Shown: positions 17,001-26,366 of the stretch, in pieces | How the letters are laid out: each line of letters begins with the position of its first letter | How positions within the stretch are numbered: the first letter of the stretch is position 1 | DNA from: Candidatus Doudnabacteria bacterium | Lineage (GTDB): Bacteria > Patescibacteriota > Doudnabacteria > UBA920 | NCBI GenBank assembly: GCA_903908535.1 | Contig: CAIVSE010000039.1 | Span: 1-46,262, forward strand | Direction of reading: 5' to 3' | Length of the DNA stretch: 46,262 nucleotides | Made by a program: the position numbers and the translations under genes | The notes under the pieces: model-generated | The model's database searches: none | What the model was told of the DNA's origin: nothing | What the model saw: the letters and a program-made list of their open reading frames with translations, nothing else

Positions 17001-17065
17001 ATGGGTTTACCCATATTTGTATTTGACTTTTCCCCATAAATCATCCAATATTAAGGTAACCTAAC

Positions 17066-18295
17066 ATGCAAAAACCCCACAAGATGGAAGTAAAACCAAC
17101 AATTGAAACCTTCGCCAGAATTAAAGTTTTGGGTATTGGCGGCAGCGGCACTAACACCGTGAACCGCATGACGGAACTGGGCATTAAGGGCGTGGAGCTT
17201 ATCTCCATAAATACCGATTCCCAGGCCCTGCATAACAACTCTGCCGACCGCAAAGTCCATATTGGCAAGGGCGTCACCAAAGGTTTGGGTAGCGGCATGA
17301 ACCCGGAGCTGGGCAGACAGGCCGCGGAAGAAACCGTGGAAGAATTGGAAGAGGTCATTTCCAATGCGGACATGATTTTTATAACTTGTGGACTGGGCGG
17401 CGGCACAGGCAGCGGCGCTTCGCCGGTCGTAGCGGAAATTGCCAAGAACAAAGGCATCCTTACCGTGGCCGTGGTCACCAAGCCGTTTACTTTTGAAGGC
17501 AGCAAGCGCAAAGAGGTGGCGGAAAACGCTTACGACAACTTAAAAGATAAAGTTGACGCCATAATTTCCATCCATAACGACCGCATTTTACAAATTATAG
17601 ATAAGAAAACTTCGCTGATTGAAGCCTTTAAGACCGTGGATGAAGTTTTGCGGCAGGGCATTTCCGGCATTTCCGATCTAATCACCACCCATGGCATTGT
17701 TAACGCCGACTTCGCGGATGTACGAAGCATAATGCAGGATGCCGGTACCGCACTGATGGGTATTGGCACCGCGGTGGGCGAGAACCGCGCCCAGGAAGCG
17801 GCTAAAATGGCCATCTCATCTCCACTCCTCGAATTGGCCATAGACGGCGCCAAAGGCGTATTGTTCAACATTACCGGCGGCTCTTCTTTAGGTATGTTTG
17901 AAATTGATGAAGCGGCCAAAGTGATTACCAAGAGCATAGATACCGATGCCAAGGTTAAGTTCGGCGCGGTCATAGACGAAAGTTTGGGCGACAGCGTGCG
18001 CATTACGGTTATTGCCACGGGCTTTGAAGAGGGTAATAAGCGGCCGGCCTCTTCCATTATGGATGCCCAGCCCCGCCATACCGCTTCCGTGGAACCAAAA
18101 ATTTTCCAGCCGCAGCAGCCGTCCATGGAAGTGCGCAAGCCGCTGTTTAACCCCGCGCCGGCCCAGCCCGCACAGCAGTATATGCCACCGGTCGCAGTCC
18201 AGCCCATGCCGAAACAGCAGCCGCAAATTCAGCCGGAAAGCCCGGAAGACGACGAGCTGGACATCCCCGCGTTTATCCGCAAGAAGATGAAATAA
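17066..18295 (+). CDS. ftsZ: Cell division protein FtsZ
   Basis: Tubulin-like GTPase that forms the division ring. The 409-aa protein has VLGIGGSGTNTVNRM near the N-terminus, the tubulin signature GGGTGSG at 111-117 and the T7-loop region with NADFADVRSIM. A proline/glutamine-rich linker (about 325-390) follows. The conserved C-terminal peptide DELDIPAFIRKKMK is the docking site for FtsA. It is the gene normally adjacent to ftsA; here the two share the strand but not the operon. Confidence 0.97.
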   Translation: MQKPHKMEVKPTIETFARIKVLGIGGSGTNTVNRMTELGIKGVELISINTDSQALHNNSADRKVHIGKGVTKGLGSGMNPELGRQAAEETVEELEEVISNADMIFITCGLGGGTGSGASPVVAEIAKNKGILTVAVVTKPFTFEGSKRKEVAENAYDNLKDKVDAIISIHNDRILQIIDKKTSLIEAFKTVDEVLRQGISGISDLITTHGIVNADFADVRSIMQDAGTALMGIGTAVGENRAQEAAKMAISSPLLELAIDGAKGVLFNITGGSSLGMFEIDEAAKVITKSIDTDAKVKFGAVIDESLGDSVRITVIATGFEEGNKRPASSIMDAQPRHTASVEPKIFQPQQPSMEVRKPLFNPAPAQPAQQYMPPVAVQPMPKQQPQIQPESPEDDELDIPAFIRKKMK

Positions 18296-18319
18296 TAATT
18301 AATCCAAAGGAAAAAATAT

Positions 18320-18652
18320 ATGGACGAGATAAAAAAAGAGCAGTCTATGGGCCATGGTGACATGTGCAACTGCGGCTGGTGCATGCACAACCACATGCAT
18401 GGCCATTTTGGTTTTTGGATAGTTAAACTGTTAGTCGCCCTGGTAGTGTTATTGTTTGTGTTCTGGCTGGGCGTGAAGGTTGGGGAAGTTAAAAGTTTTG
18501 TGGGTATGGGACGCTACACCACCCGTAGCAATATGATGTATTATGGCGGCTATGGCACGCCAGGCGCCCCGGTAATGCTGCAGCAGGGCACAGTTCCGGG
18601 CGGCATAATGAGGACCCAGACCAACATTGCCACCGGCACCCCGGTTAAATAG
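18320..18652 (+). CDS. Small single-pass membrane protein, His/Met/Cys-rich N-terminus
   Basis: The 110-aa protein has a short N-terminal region rich in His, Met and Cys (MGHGDMCNCGWCMHNHMHGH), then one membrane segment at about 36-56 and a Gly/Thr-rich tail. The metal-binding type residues before the membrane could bind copper or zinc, but this is a guess from composition. A weak AAAGGA site precedes the ATG. It starts 24 nt after ftsZ and probably shares its transcript. Confidence 0.75.
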   Translation: MDEIKKEQSMGHGDMCNCGWCMHNHMHGHFGFWIVKLLVALVVLLFVFWLGVKVGEVKSFVGMGRYTTRSNMMYYGGYGTPGAPVMLQQGTVPGGIMRTQTNIATGTPVK

Positions 18653-18653
18653 T

Positions 18654-20159
18654 TTACAGCGAATTTAAATCTATTGTTTGGTCTATCCGTATTTGGCTGA
18701 CAAAGTCGGGAATGTGAGAGACCATCACAAGCGCTCCTTCATACGAATGGAGCGCTTTTGCTATTACCGGCAAATGCCGGAAGTTTATGTGGTTGGTTGG
18801 CTCATCTAAAATTAGCAGGCCCGGTTGCATCAGGGCTAAGCGGCAGAATGACAGCAGGCCTTTTTGGCCTTCGGACAGCGCCGCTATGGGCTGGTCCAGT
18901 AATTTCCCGTCTAATAAAAAACCGGCCGCGGTGGAACGCAAAATGTGCTCATCAAATTTTTGCATGGCTTCTTTTAAGGCGTCAAAGGCTTTTTGGCTGA
19001 AGTTGAAGTTGCCAAAGTCCTGTTTGTAATATCCAATTTTTACGTCTTTGGCCACTTTAAAGCCCTGGCCATGGCCGGAAGCCAGTTTTTGCAGCATGGT
19101 GGTTTTGCCAATGCCGTTGGGCCCGGTAAATAATAAATGAGTGTTTTTGCGGATGGTCATTTCCACTTCTTTAGTGACCATTCCATGTTCCCTGACCGCG
19201 GAGATTTCCGACAGCTCCAAAATTTTGCCGTCAAAAAACTTGTCAAATTCCTGCATGGAAATGGTAAAGTCGCGGATGGTTTTATCTTCCTGCCTTACGG
19301 TAACCACGGCAGTTTCGGCTTCTTCCGCGGCCTCGCGCATGCGTTTGGCCACGGCGCGCAGTTTGCCGCCTTTGTGGGCAAAAACTTCGGCCTGGGAACG
19401 CTTTTCCTTAATTTCCAGCTGCATGCGGGCGTTTTGCAAATTTTCGCGCTCAATGCGGTTTTTAATTTCTTCCACCGTGTCCAGGTAGTTGCCGCTGTAT
19501 TGTTCCACCTTGTGGGTAAAAACATCTAAATATAACACGCCGTCGGAAAAGGCATTTAAAAAGTCGGCATCGTGAGAAATTACCAGCACGGTTTTTTCGT
19601 ACATCATTAAAAAGCCGGTTAAGTGTTCAATGCCGGCCTGGTCAAGATTATTGGTCGGCTCGTCCAGCAGTAAAATATCCGGGTTTTGGATTAAAGCGTG
19701 GGCCAATAAAAGCCGGGCCTGCTGGCCGCCGGAAAGTTCCGCGACCCTTTTATTTAAAATAGTTGATAGAGTCGCGTCCGCCGAAGCTTTAGCGAAGGCC
19801 GACTGATTGATATTAACGACCTCAAACACGTCTTTAATAAGTTTATCCAGATTATATTTTTTTTCCGTAAAGGCTGTGGCAAAATAGTCGCGCACACTGA
19901 ACCCGGCTAAATCCTGGGGCATAACTTGCCGGGCAATGGCAATACTGGCATCTTTTGGGGTCACAAATACGTCGCCTTCGGCCGGTCTGAGTTCGCCGGT
20001 TATCAGTTTAAACAGGGTGGATTTGCCGGCGCCGTTTTGGCCCATTAAGGTAATGCGGCTGCCGCTATGCACGCTAAAGGAAGCCTCTTCCAAAAGGGGC
20101 TTATTGTGGTGGTATTCAAAAGTAACATCGCTAAACCTTATAATTACATTGTCTGCCAT
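18654..20159 (-). CDS. ABC-F family ATPase
   Basis: Soluble twin ATP-binding-cassette protein of the ABC-F class, which act on ribosomes. The 501-aa protein has Walker A GQNGAGKST (40-48), signature LSGGQQ and Walker B ILLLDEPTNNLD in the first cassette. The second has GPNGIGKTT, LSEGQ and LLILDEPTNHIN. The linker between them is charged and helical. A repeat-derived SAFAKASADA segment is inserted in the first cassette. On the minus strand TATAAT ends 7 nt before the ATG, so the mRNA is probably leaderless. It is convergent with the gene ending at 18652. Confidence 0.93.
   Translation of the reverse strand: MADNVIIRFSDVTFEYHHNKPLLEEASFSVHSGSRITLMGQNGAGKSTLFKLITGELRPAEGDVFVTPKDASIAIARQVMPQDLAGFSVRDYFATAFTEKKYNLDKLIKDVFEVVNINQSAFAKASADATLSTILNKRVAELSGGQQARLLLAHALIQNPDILLLDEPTNNLDQAGIEHLTGFLMMYEKTVLVISHDADFLNAFSDGVLYLDVFTHKVEQYSGNYLDTVEEIKNRIERENLQNARMQLEIKEKRSQAEVFAHKGGKLRAVAKRMREAAEEAETAVVTVRQEDKTIRDFTISMQEFDKFFDGKILELSEISAVREHGMVTKEVEMTIRKNTHLLFTGPNGIGKTTMLQKLASGHGQGFKVAKDVKIGYYKQDFGNFNFSQKAFDALKEAMQKFDEHILRSTAAGFLLDGKLLDQPIAALSEGQKGLLSFCRLALMQPGLLILDEPTNHINFRHLPVIAKALHSYEGALVMVSHIPDFVSQIRIDQTIDLNSL
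19776..19805. repeat. Palindromic repeat inserted in frame in the ABC-F gene
   Basis: Thirty bases with core GAAGCTTTAGCGAA flanked by GTCCGCC and GGCCGAC. They encode FAKASADA in the ABC-F protein between conserved motifs of the first cassette. The same palindrome type occurs in intergenic DNA at 35942-35967 and 43025-43055. Confidence 0.8.
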
Positions 20160-20206
20160 GTCTGTAATTATAAGGTTTTATTGGTTTCAGGTCAATTTAT
20201 GCGGGC

Positions 20207-20692
20207 CTATTTTTCTATGTTGATTTGGCCGGCGCCCCCGCCGTCGCAGGTTAGGTTGTTTAGGCCCAGGACTCCGGCGGTGACAATTTCGTAACCGTAA
20301 GCCGGCAGGTTGTAGGTGTAGGGCCCGACTTTAATGGTGTGAGCCTGGTTATCGCGGTTATCCAGCATGTATTTTTGGCCCTGTGTAACCGTAAGTTTAC
20401 CCGGTATGCCATGGCATTGGGAAATTTCAATGCGATAGCCGTTTGTTTGGTAAATAGCCAAAGCCGCCTGGTAGGCGGCACTGGCCGCGCCGCTGGGGGA
20501 GCTGTTCACGGCCGCCGGTGTGGAAGTGGCGGGTGTGCTGGTGGAATTGTTCTGTGGCGCAGTAGTTGTGGTAACCGCGGTGTTATTTGTTGTGGCGCCG
20601 TGGTTTTGGACGTATATTTGCCTGATAATTAAGACAATTAATACTACTCCAACTATTCCTACTATCCAATAAGCTAAAGTCTTGTTTTGCAT
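20207..20692 (-). CDS. Membrane-anchored cupredoxin-like protein
   Basis: The 161-aa protein begins with an uncleaved-looking anchor (about residues 7-26), then a Thr/Ser/Pro/Asn-rich linker (about 33-68) as in surface proteins. A C-terminal beta domain follows, with ISQCHGIPGKLTVTQG, a DNRDNQAHTIKVG strand and TCDGGGAGQINI. The single His and the two Cys sit where cupredoxin ligands or a disulfide would lie, but a full copper site is not certain. It points away from the HAD gene and probably acts outside the cytoplasmic membrane. Confidence 0.75.
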   Translation of the reverse strand: MQNKTLAYWIVGIVGVVLIVLIIRQIYVQNHGATTNNTAVTTTTAPQNNSTSTPATSTPAAVNSSPSGAASAAYQAALAIYQTNGYRIEISQCHGIPGKLTVTQGQKYMLDNRDNQAHTIKVGPYTYNLPAYGYEIVTAGVLGLNNLTCDGGGAGQINIEK

Positions 20693-20710
20693 ATTTATTC
20701 CTTAATGATT

Positions 20711-20770
20711 ATTCGCGACGTAGGCGAGTCTATCCTTTGCTTGCAAAGGATAAGCGAGCCGAGGAGCTAA
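20711..20770. repeat. Dispersed palindromic repeat, family A (copy 3)
   Basis: Begins ATTCGCGACGTAGGCGAGTC, has inner palindrome TATCCTTTGC/GCAAAGGATA and ends AGCGAGCCGAGGAGCTAA. It is nearly identical, in reverse orientation, to the copy at 42261-42322. The stretch 20771-20930 that follows holds further small hairpins (AAAGGTTT/AAACCTTT, CCCGC/GCGGG) and no gene. Confidence 0.8.
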
Positions 20771-20929
20771 GAAAGGTTTAATACTCCGTTGCTTGCGGCG
20801 GGAAACCTTTATTTTCCCGCGGAGCGGGACCCGGCTTTGCGGGACTTCCCCGTATATTAAGACGGAAAAATTAGAACTAACTTAGTCTATGGTTAGATTA
20901 GTATTTTTGCGCAAAAGCCGCTATTTGGC

Positions 20930-20935
20930 TATACT
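20930..20935 (+). promoter_or_regulatory. -10 box for the HAD gene, leaderless
   Basis: TATACT ends 6 nt before the ATG at 20942, so the predicted transcript begins at the start codon. Confidence 0.55.
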
Positions 20936-20941
20936 AAATAC

Positions 20942-21661
20942 ATGGTTAAGCCTGTAAAACTCGCCTTGTTTGACATTGACGGGACTATTTTCCGTTCCAG
21001 CCTGTTAATAGAGCTTATTAACGGTTTGGTGGACGACCGGATTATGCCGCTCACGGCCAAAAAAGAGGTGGAACGGGAATTTAAAGCCTGGCTGGACCGC
21101 AGGGGGGACTATGAGGATTACATTAAAAAAGTCATTGCCATCCATTTAAAATACATCGCCGGCAAGTCTTTTGTGGAGGTTTCGGCTTCGGCTTCCCAAA
21201 CCATAAAAAATTTGCGTCATCGTGTTTACCGGTTTACGCGCGATTTAATCGCATCCTTAAAAAAACAGGATTACCATTTGGTAACTATTTCCGGCTCGCC
21301 CACATATATTGTATCAATGTACGCCAGGATGATAGGTTTTGACGCCTATTTTGGCAGCGAATACGAAGTTAAGCAAGGCTGTTTTACAGGCGAGGTTTTG
21401 AATTTACAAACTTTTTATAAAAAGGCTTTGGTCTTAAAAGACTATTTGGCGGCCAAAAATATTAAGGTGGATTTTAAACATTCCATTGCCGTGGGCGATA
21501 CGGAAAGTGACATTCCCATGCTGGCCTTAGTCGGCCGGCCCATTGCCTTTAACCCCAATTTGGAGCTGGCTCGTTACGCCAGGCGCAAAAAGTGGGAAGT
21601 GGTGGTGGAACGCAAAGATGTTATTTATAGTTTAAGGGATTTTAAACTGTTAAATAATTAA
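20942..21661 (+). CDS. HAD-superfamily phosphatase (SerB-like, HAD-IB)
   Basis: The 239-aa protein has HAD motif I FDIDGTI with the nucleophile Asp at about 11 and acid/base Asp two residues on. Motif II VTISGSP lies near 118-124, and motif III/IV comprises a late Lys and GDTESDIPML near 183-192. A helical cap lies between motifs I and II. This is the HAD-IB layout of phosphoserine phosphatase-like hydrolases. Substrate cannot be fixed from sequence. It is predicted leaderless, and the next gene, the VWA protein, starts 30 nt downstream; the two may be cotranscribed. Confidence 0.88.
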   Translation: MVKPVKLALFDIDGTIFRSSLLIELINGLVDDRIMPLTAKKEVEREFKAWLDRRGDYEDYIKKVIAIHLKYIAGKSFVEVSASASQTIKNLRHRVYRFTRDLIASLKKQDYHLVTISGSPTYIVSMYARMIGFDAYFGSEYEVKQGCFTGEVLNLQTFYKKALVLKDYLAAKNIKVDFKHSIAVGDTESDIPMLALVGRPIAFNPNLELARYARRKKWEVVVERKDVIYSLRDFKLLNN

Positions 21662-21691
21662 TTTCAAATCAATAGCATCCGATGTTAATCT

Positions 21692-23908
21692 ATGCCTACT
21701 TTAGAAAATCATAATTTTGAACCAGTTTTCCAAACAGAAATAGAACCGCAATATATTTTTAACGCGCTTAAAGAAAATAAGGACAGACAAATTCTGGCAA
21801 ATTTTACTCCTGATCAGCAAACAGAAATTAAACGCAAACAACAGCTTCTTTCGTCCTTAGCCTATTTTATAGGCAAGGATTTCCGCATTCCTGTGGAGTT
21901 AAATGAGCCGGGTCAGGGCTGGCACTGGGATTTTAAAGCCAACATTATCCGGGTTGACCCCAAGGACTTGCTGGAAAAGTCAATGGATTTTTTGCGCTTT
22001 GTGATTTCCCACGAAGGCGGCCACAGGCGCATTACCAGGACCGAATTTATTCCGGCCGAGGTTTGGAAACAGCCGGGCTTTTCTTTTATGATGAATGCCA
22101 TCGAAGACCCGCGTATGAACAATTTTGTGGCTGACGTTTACCCTAAATTTAGGGAACAGATGGCCTTGGCTTATGAACATGATTTGGGTTTTGAGATTGA
22201 AGCGAAAAATAAGGCCAAAGAAAAATTGGGTTACCAGCCAAAATTTATGCAGGCCGGGTTTGAATATATAAGGCAATGGTTTAGGGAAACCCAAAGTCTT
22301 GATTTTGAATTAACCAAGGATTTACCTGATGATGTTAAAGAAGTAGTTAACTCAACTTTAATTTCCGCTCAGGATTCCTGGCTGCGTTACCCTTCCAAGG
22401 CCGAGGCTGACAGCAGTGAACAATTAATTTCTCAATATGCCGAAGTCTCCTATGAAATAAACCGAGACAAGGTTTGGCCTGAATTTAAGAAATTGGTTGA
22501 ACAGGATATGGAAGACCAAAAAATGCAGGAAATGATGAAAGAGTCCCAGCAAAATGGCGAGGAAGAAAATGGTGCTCTATCTGGCGAATCCGCTCCCGGC
22601 AAACAGGGCTTACCACAAGACTTGAAAGATAAATTAACGCCAGAGGAACAGAAGCAACTGGAACAGGCTATTGATAAAGCTATAAAAGACCAGCAGGAAA
22701 AATCCAAACAAGAACAGGGGCAAGCTGGCCAGCCTGCTGCGGATTCATCGGCTGGACAAAAACCTGGCACGGTTGATTTAGATTCTTTATCGGAAGAGTT
22801 AAAACAAAAAATTCGCGACTATATTGATTCGCTACCGGATGACGTAAAAAAAGACTTGGCCAAAAAAGCCAAAGCTGCGCTCCATAAATTTGAAAAAGAT
22901 TTAAACGAGGAGCTCGAGGGTAAGCTTTTGCAGAACCCCGAAGCTACTGCGGAAGCTAAGACAGAGGCAGAAGCCGCGAAACCAACTGAAGACAGTAAAG
23001 CCAAACCAGAAATAAAAAAGCCACGGCGTGAAAAAGCAACCAAGTCACCGGAAGACGAGGCTGAACTGCAAAAGTACCGTGATATGCTGGAAGCCGAAGT
23101 TAAAAAAGATGCCAACGTATATGAGCAATACCGTAAAGAGGTTTTGCCGGTCATTGATAAGCTGGAGCAGGACTTGCGGGAAATATTTGTAGCCCGCAAA
23201 GTCAAAGGTTGGAAATCGGGTTTTAAAGCCGGCAAGCGCATTGACATTAAAAGGCGTATTCAGGAAAAAGCCAAAGACGTGCCGGTAATGGAAAGCCGCG
23301 CCTGGCAAAAACGTGAATTGCCGCACGAGAAAGATTATGCCATTACCCTATTGGTCGACTTATCTGGTTCCATGCAGGGTGAAAAAATTGAGGAAACATT
23401 TAAAGCCGTGATTGTTTTGGCTGAGGTCTTAAACAGGCTATCTATAAATGTTGAGATTTTAGGGTTTAATGACCGCATTTATGAATATGAAAATTTTGGC
23501 GACAAAATTTCCAAAGCCTCCCGCGAAAAAATGGGCGGTATGCTTTTAGAAGTAAGCGATAGCAGTGATACCGGCAAAGCAAGGTGGAATGATGACGGTT
23601 GGGCCCTGCAGCAGGCGTCCCAAAGATTAGCCAAACAAAAGGCTGACCATAAATTTTTAATTGTGCTGTCTGACGGTGTTCCTGAAGAATCGCGCATGCA
23701 TCCGGCTTCTTTATATGGTCTTTCTGATATTATCTCACAAGTTACCGAACAAACCGACCAAAAATTAATTGGATTGGGAATTGGCGAGGGCACAGAGCAC
23801 GTTTCTGAATACTACCCAAATAGTCTAGCTAATGTCCGGTTGCATGAAATGGCCGCTAAATTGGCTGATTTAATCGAGGATGTCATTGCCAATTATGCCA
23901 ATTTTTAG
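21692..23908 (+). CDS. VWA-domain protein with HEGGH motif (CobT-like)
   Basis: The 738-aa protein has three parts. Residues about 1-280 carry HEGGH at 107-111 followed by an IEDPR segment (137-141), a zincin-like arrangement seen in CobT-type proteins, though catalysis is not proven. Residues about 280-470 are a charged Gln/Glu/Lys linker. The C-terminal third is a von Willebrand A domain with a MIDAS motif DLSGS at 556-560 and an LSDG segment near 660. Proteins of this kind pair with MoxR-type AAA ATPases to form metal-insertion or remodelling machines. Two such ATPases follow 0.4 and 3 kb downstream, and the next gene starts 14 nt after its stop, so it is probably the partner of the DGR-diversified ATPases. 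Confidence 0.88.
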   Translation: MPTLENHNFEPVFQTEIEPQYIFNALKENKDRQILANFTPDQQTEIKRKQQLLSSLAYFIGKDFRIPVELNEPGQGWHWDFKANIIRVDPKDLLEKSMDFLRFVISHEGGHRRITRTEFIPAEVWKQPGFSFMMNAIEDPRMNNFVADVYPKFREQMALAYEHDLGFEIEAKNKAKEKLGYQPKFMQAGFEYIRQWFRETQSLDFELTKDLPDDVKEVVNSTLISAQDSWLRYPSKAEADSSEQLISQYAEVSYEINRDKVWPEFKKLVEQDMEDQKMQEMMKESQQNGEEENGALSGESAPGKQGLPQDLKDKLTPEEQKQLEQAIDKAIKDQQEKSKQEQGQAGQPAADSSAGQKPGTVDLDSLSEELKQKIRDYIDSLPDDVKKDLAKKAKAALHKFEKDLNEELEGKLLQNPEATAEAKTEAEAAKPTEDSKAKPEIKKPRREKATKSPEDEAELQKYRDMLEAEVKKDANVYEQYRKEVLPVIDKLEQDLREIFVARKVKGWKSGFKAGKRIDIKRRIQEKAKDVPVMESRAWQKRELPHEKDYAITLLVDLSGSMQGEKIEETFKAVIVLAEVLNRLSINVEILGFNDRIYEYENFGDKISKASREKMGGMLLEVSDSSDTGKARWNDDGWALQQASQRLAKQKADHKFLIVLSDGVPEESRMHPASLYGLSDIISQVTEQTDQKLIGLGIGEGTEHVSEYYPNSLANVRLHEMAAKLADLIEDVIANYANF

Positions 23909-23922
23909 TATATTTAAAGCAG

Positions 23923-24336
23923 ATGCAACAACACCACAATCTTAATGAATTTTTAAAAATTGCTTCCGGCCAGCGTGAGGTGGCTTTAATAATTTCCCGT
24001 GATGACAGCGAGTTACAGGAACAGCAACAGGTATTAAAGAAAAATGGTTTTGTAAAGGTTGACCGCACGGCAGAACTGCTAAAACAAATTCAGCAGCCAA
24101 CTAAATTATATTTTACTGTTTCTGGTACTATAAACAAAAATATTTACGACTTTATAGCCCAATTCCCGACCGGCCAAGTGGAAATTTTTGATAATTCCCA
24201 GATGAAAACTTCCGTATTCACGCCTGATTACGTAAACTTGTCAGTCGCCGCAGTTGTTACTAAAAAAGATTTATTGGCTTTGGAGGCTGTCGGTTTTAGC
24301 CTGAGGCAACATTGTGGAGTGGCTTACCAAGTTTAA
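23923..24336 (+). CDS. 137-aa partner protein A of the DGR target cassette
   Basis: I do not recognise the family. The protein is 137 aa with an alternating helix/strand pattern: an N-terminal helix, the block GQREVALIISRD, then a YDF-x-x-Q-x-PTGQ-x-EIF block near residues 75-90 and a C-terminal GVAYQ. The gene at 26462 encodes a clear paralogue of identical length. Each copy lies 3-5 nt upstream of an AAA ATPase with a variable tail, so each pair is likely co-translated and may form a complex. No membrane segment or signal peptide is seen. Confidence 0.8.
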   Translation: MQQHHNLNEFLKIASGQREVALIISRDDSELQEQQQVLKKNGFVKVDRTAELLKQIQQPTKLYFTVSGTINKNIYDFIAQFPTGQVEIFDNSQMKTSVFTPDYVNLSVAAVVTKKDLLALEAVGFSLRQHCGVAYQV

Positions 24337-24341
24337 AACTT

Positions 24342-26366
24342 ATGCGTTCACCAGAAACACAATTTAACCCTGAATCCGCAAATTCGCCAGAGCCAGTAAA
24401 AGAAACTGAGACCTCGGTTTCCTACTTAGGTGTTGCCTTAGAAAAAGCTACTATCAAAGGTGGAGATTTTGTGCCAAAGCGCGAGCAATACGAGGATTTT
24501 ATCAATGACAAAGAAATTGCCCTACCGCTCCAGCGTGATATTGCCGTAGCCTTTTTAAACGGCGAACCCATGTTAGTAGATGGAGGCACATCTTTGGGTA
24601 AAACTACCACGGTTCGTAAAATGTGTAGTGAGCTTGGATGGGAAGTCCATTACGCAAACTTAAATGGCGCAACCGATGTTGAGGATTTAATGGGCAGGTA
24701 TATTCCGAATCCTCACAAGAGAAATATTGACGACCCTGAATATATCTTTGCCGATGGAAAAGTTACGTCCGGCCTTAGGCAGGAAAAAGGCAAAGTTAAA
24801 GTAATTATTTTAGATGAATTCAACTCCTCGGCCCCGAACATACTTATACGCCTTCATGAAGTTTTGGACGCTTTAGAGCGCGGTGGCGATGTTGTACTGT
24901 CCGAGGATGCTTCCGAGGCCGTAAGTGTTAACAAGCAGCGCACTAAAATTATTGCCTTAATGAACCCGCCAGGAAAAGGTTATTTTGGCCGCGAACCTTT
25001 AGATCCTGCCCAGCTGCGCCGTTGGGTCTACAAAAAATTGCCGACCGAACTACCCGAAGGCACCTTTTCTCACTCTACCGATGCCCTGTTTGGGGCTGAA
25101 TCCTTAACGCAGCAAGTTCCAAAAGAAGCCTTTTTATTGGCGCGCGACCAAGTTTTAACACCAGAGCAATTACAAGAGATCCCCGGCCTGCCGGAAATTT
25201 TAGCCAAATACAAAGAATTTCATAAAGCCGCCAAGGAACTTTTAAAAAATAGGAAGATTGCCGAAGATCAGCCCCAGCCGTTTATGTATGATGACCGTAT
25301 GGAACCACGTCGTGTGCGTGATTTTATTCTCCGTTTTTATAACGGCGATATTAACGAAACTTTTCAAAATGCTTTGGGGTATTACTATGCCAATAAGCTT
25401 GAAACCGCTGATGACCAAAAAAAGTTAACGGAGCTTATCCGCCTTGTGGAATACAAACCTAAAGATGCCGAGTCAAAGCGCCGCCCCTTGGCTGCCCCCG
25501 ATGTTGCCCCGGAAACTGGCGCGGCCACACCAGACCGTCCTGAAACCACCAAAGGAGAAACCAATTACGAAAAAGCTAAGGAAATAATGGAAGAAAACTT
25601 TTTTGGATATGAGGAAATTTTAAAGGCTTGGGGTCCTGAGGTAGCGGATACAATTAAAGATAAAGACGGCTCTCCCCGCCCAGCTTGGAAAGAGGCAGTA
25701 AAGGATACGCCCCCCATACTATATAGCGAGGCGGAACTTAAGGATGCTAATAAAAATGGCGAGATGCTAATTCTTAGGGTCGCGACCGATAAGTCCGGCA
25801 AGCCCTTAACTATGAAGCGGCTTAATGAAATTGGTCAGCCGCGTTTAACTTCGGACGAAGGCAAATTATTATATAAAGTTGACTGGTTCAAAGATGAAGA
25901 CTTTTATAAAAATAAGTCTTTAACTTCGGAATGGGCTTTGGTTAAAAAAGATTTTGTACCCGGTTCAACCGGCAAGGACTATATTGAGCAAACCAGGGTG
26001 CTACGTGATTACCTAAAGGGACTGGGAACCTTAACAAAGGAAGAACTTGGGGAATGCAGCGATGCTATATTAAATAGCATTCGCGATTTAATGAAGTTCG
26101 ACATGAAGGCTGCCTCCCGACAACTTTCCGATTTATTAGTTAACAAAAACCACCGCAGGAGTCCGGGTGAAATTTTATACGACTGGATGCTATTATTCAA
26201 AAATGGGAAAGGCCGTCTGCTGGAAAAAACTTATGACTGGTCAAGCGCCCGTACTTCCGACGGCAGGCTTGTCAACTTTGGCTATGCCGATGCCGGGGGT
26301 GCCTATGTCTACGGGTACCATCCCGTCTATTCCAGCGATTTCTTGGGTGTGGTGTCCGTCCGCTAG
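24342..26366 (+). CDS. MoxR-like AAA ATPase with C-terminal DGR variable region (target 1)
   Basis: The 674-aa protein starts at ATG 24342, matching its paralogue; the GTG at 24312 is rejected. The AAA domain has Walker A GGTSLGKTT (81-89), Walker B VIILDEF (154-160), sensor 1 ALMNPP (205-210) and an arginine pair (226-227), the MoxR/AAA_5 pattern. A charged linker (about 370-410) leads to a C-terminal domain with GEMLILR, MKRLNEIGQPR and HRRSPGEILYDW, then YDWSSART and the 39-residue variable tail (636-674) ending LGVVSVR. The end resembles the C-type-lectin/FGE-like fold of DGR targets. Predicted role: ATP-driven remodeller whose specificity lies in the variable tail. Confidence 0.92.
   Translation: MRSPETQFNPESANSPEPVKETETSVSYLGVALEKATIKGGDFVPKREQYEDFINDKEIALPLQRDIAVAFLNGEPMLVDGGTSLGKTTTVRKMCSELGWEVHYANLNGATDVEDLMGRYIPNPHKRNIDDPEYIFADGKVTSGLRQEKGKVKVIILDEFNSSAPNILIRLHEVLDALERGGDVVLSEDASEAVSVNKQRTKIIALMNPPGKGYFGREPLDPAQLRRWVYKKLPTELPEGTFSHSTDALFGAESLTQQVPKEAFLLARDQVLTPEQLQEIPGLPEILAKYKEFHKAAKELLKNRKIAEDQPQPFMYDDRMEPRRVRDFILRFYNGDINETFQNALGYYYANKLETADDQKKLTELIRLVEYKPKDAESKRRPLAAPDVAPETGAATPDRPETTKGETNYEKAKEIMEENFFGYEEILKAWGPEVADTIKDKDGSPRPAWKEAVKDTPPILYSEAELKDANKNGEMLILRVATDKSGKPLTMKRLNEIGQPRLTSDEGKLLYKVDWFKDEDFYKNKSLTSEWALVKKDFVPGSTGKDYIEQTRVLRDYLKGLGTLTKEELGECSDAILNSIRDLMKFDMKAASRQLSDLLVNKNHRRSPGEILYDWMLLFKNGKGRLLEKTYDWSSARTSDGRLVNFGYADAGGAYVYGYHPVYSSDFLGVVSVR
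26246..26362 (+). repeat. DGR variable repeat VR1
   Basis: 117 nt aligned without gaps to TR (29337-29453). There are 14 differences: 13 fall on template adenines, and the one exception is C to T at 26339, a silent third-position change. The last 22 nt are identical and contain no A. The changes alter 12 residues, mostly Asn to Tyr, His or Ser. Confidence 0.96.

Noticed and set aside
16876-17064. 62-codon frame upstream of ftsZ
   Set aside because: Made mostly of the family A repeat and a hairpin; runs up to the ftsZ start with no ribosome site of its own.
24312-24341. GTG start adding ten residues to target ATPase 1
   Set aside because: It would overlap the 137-aa gene, and the paralogue starts at the equivalent of ATG 24342.
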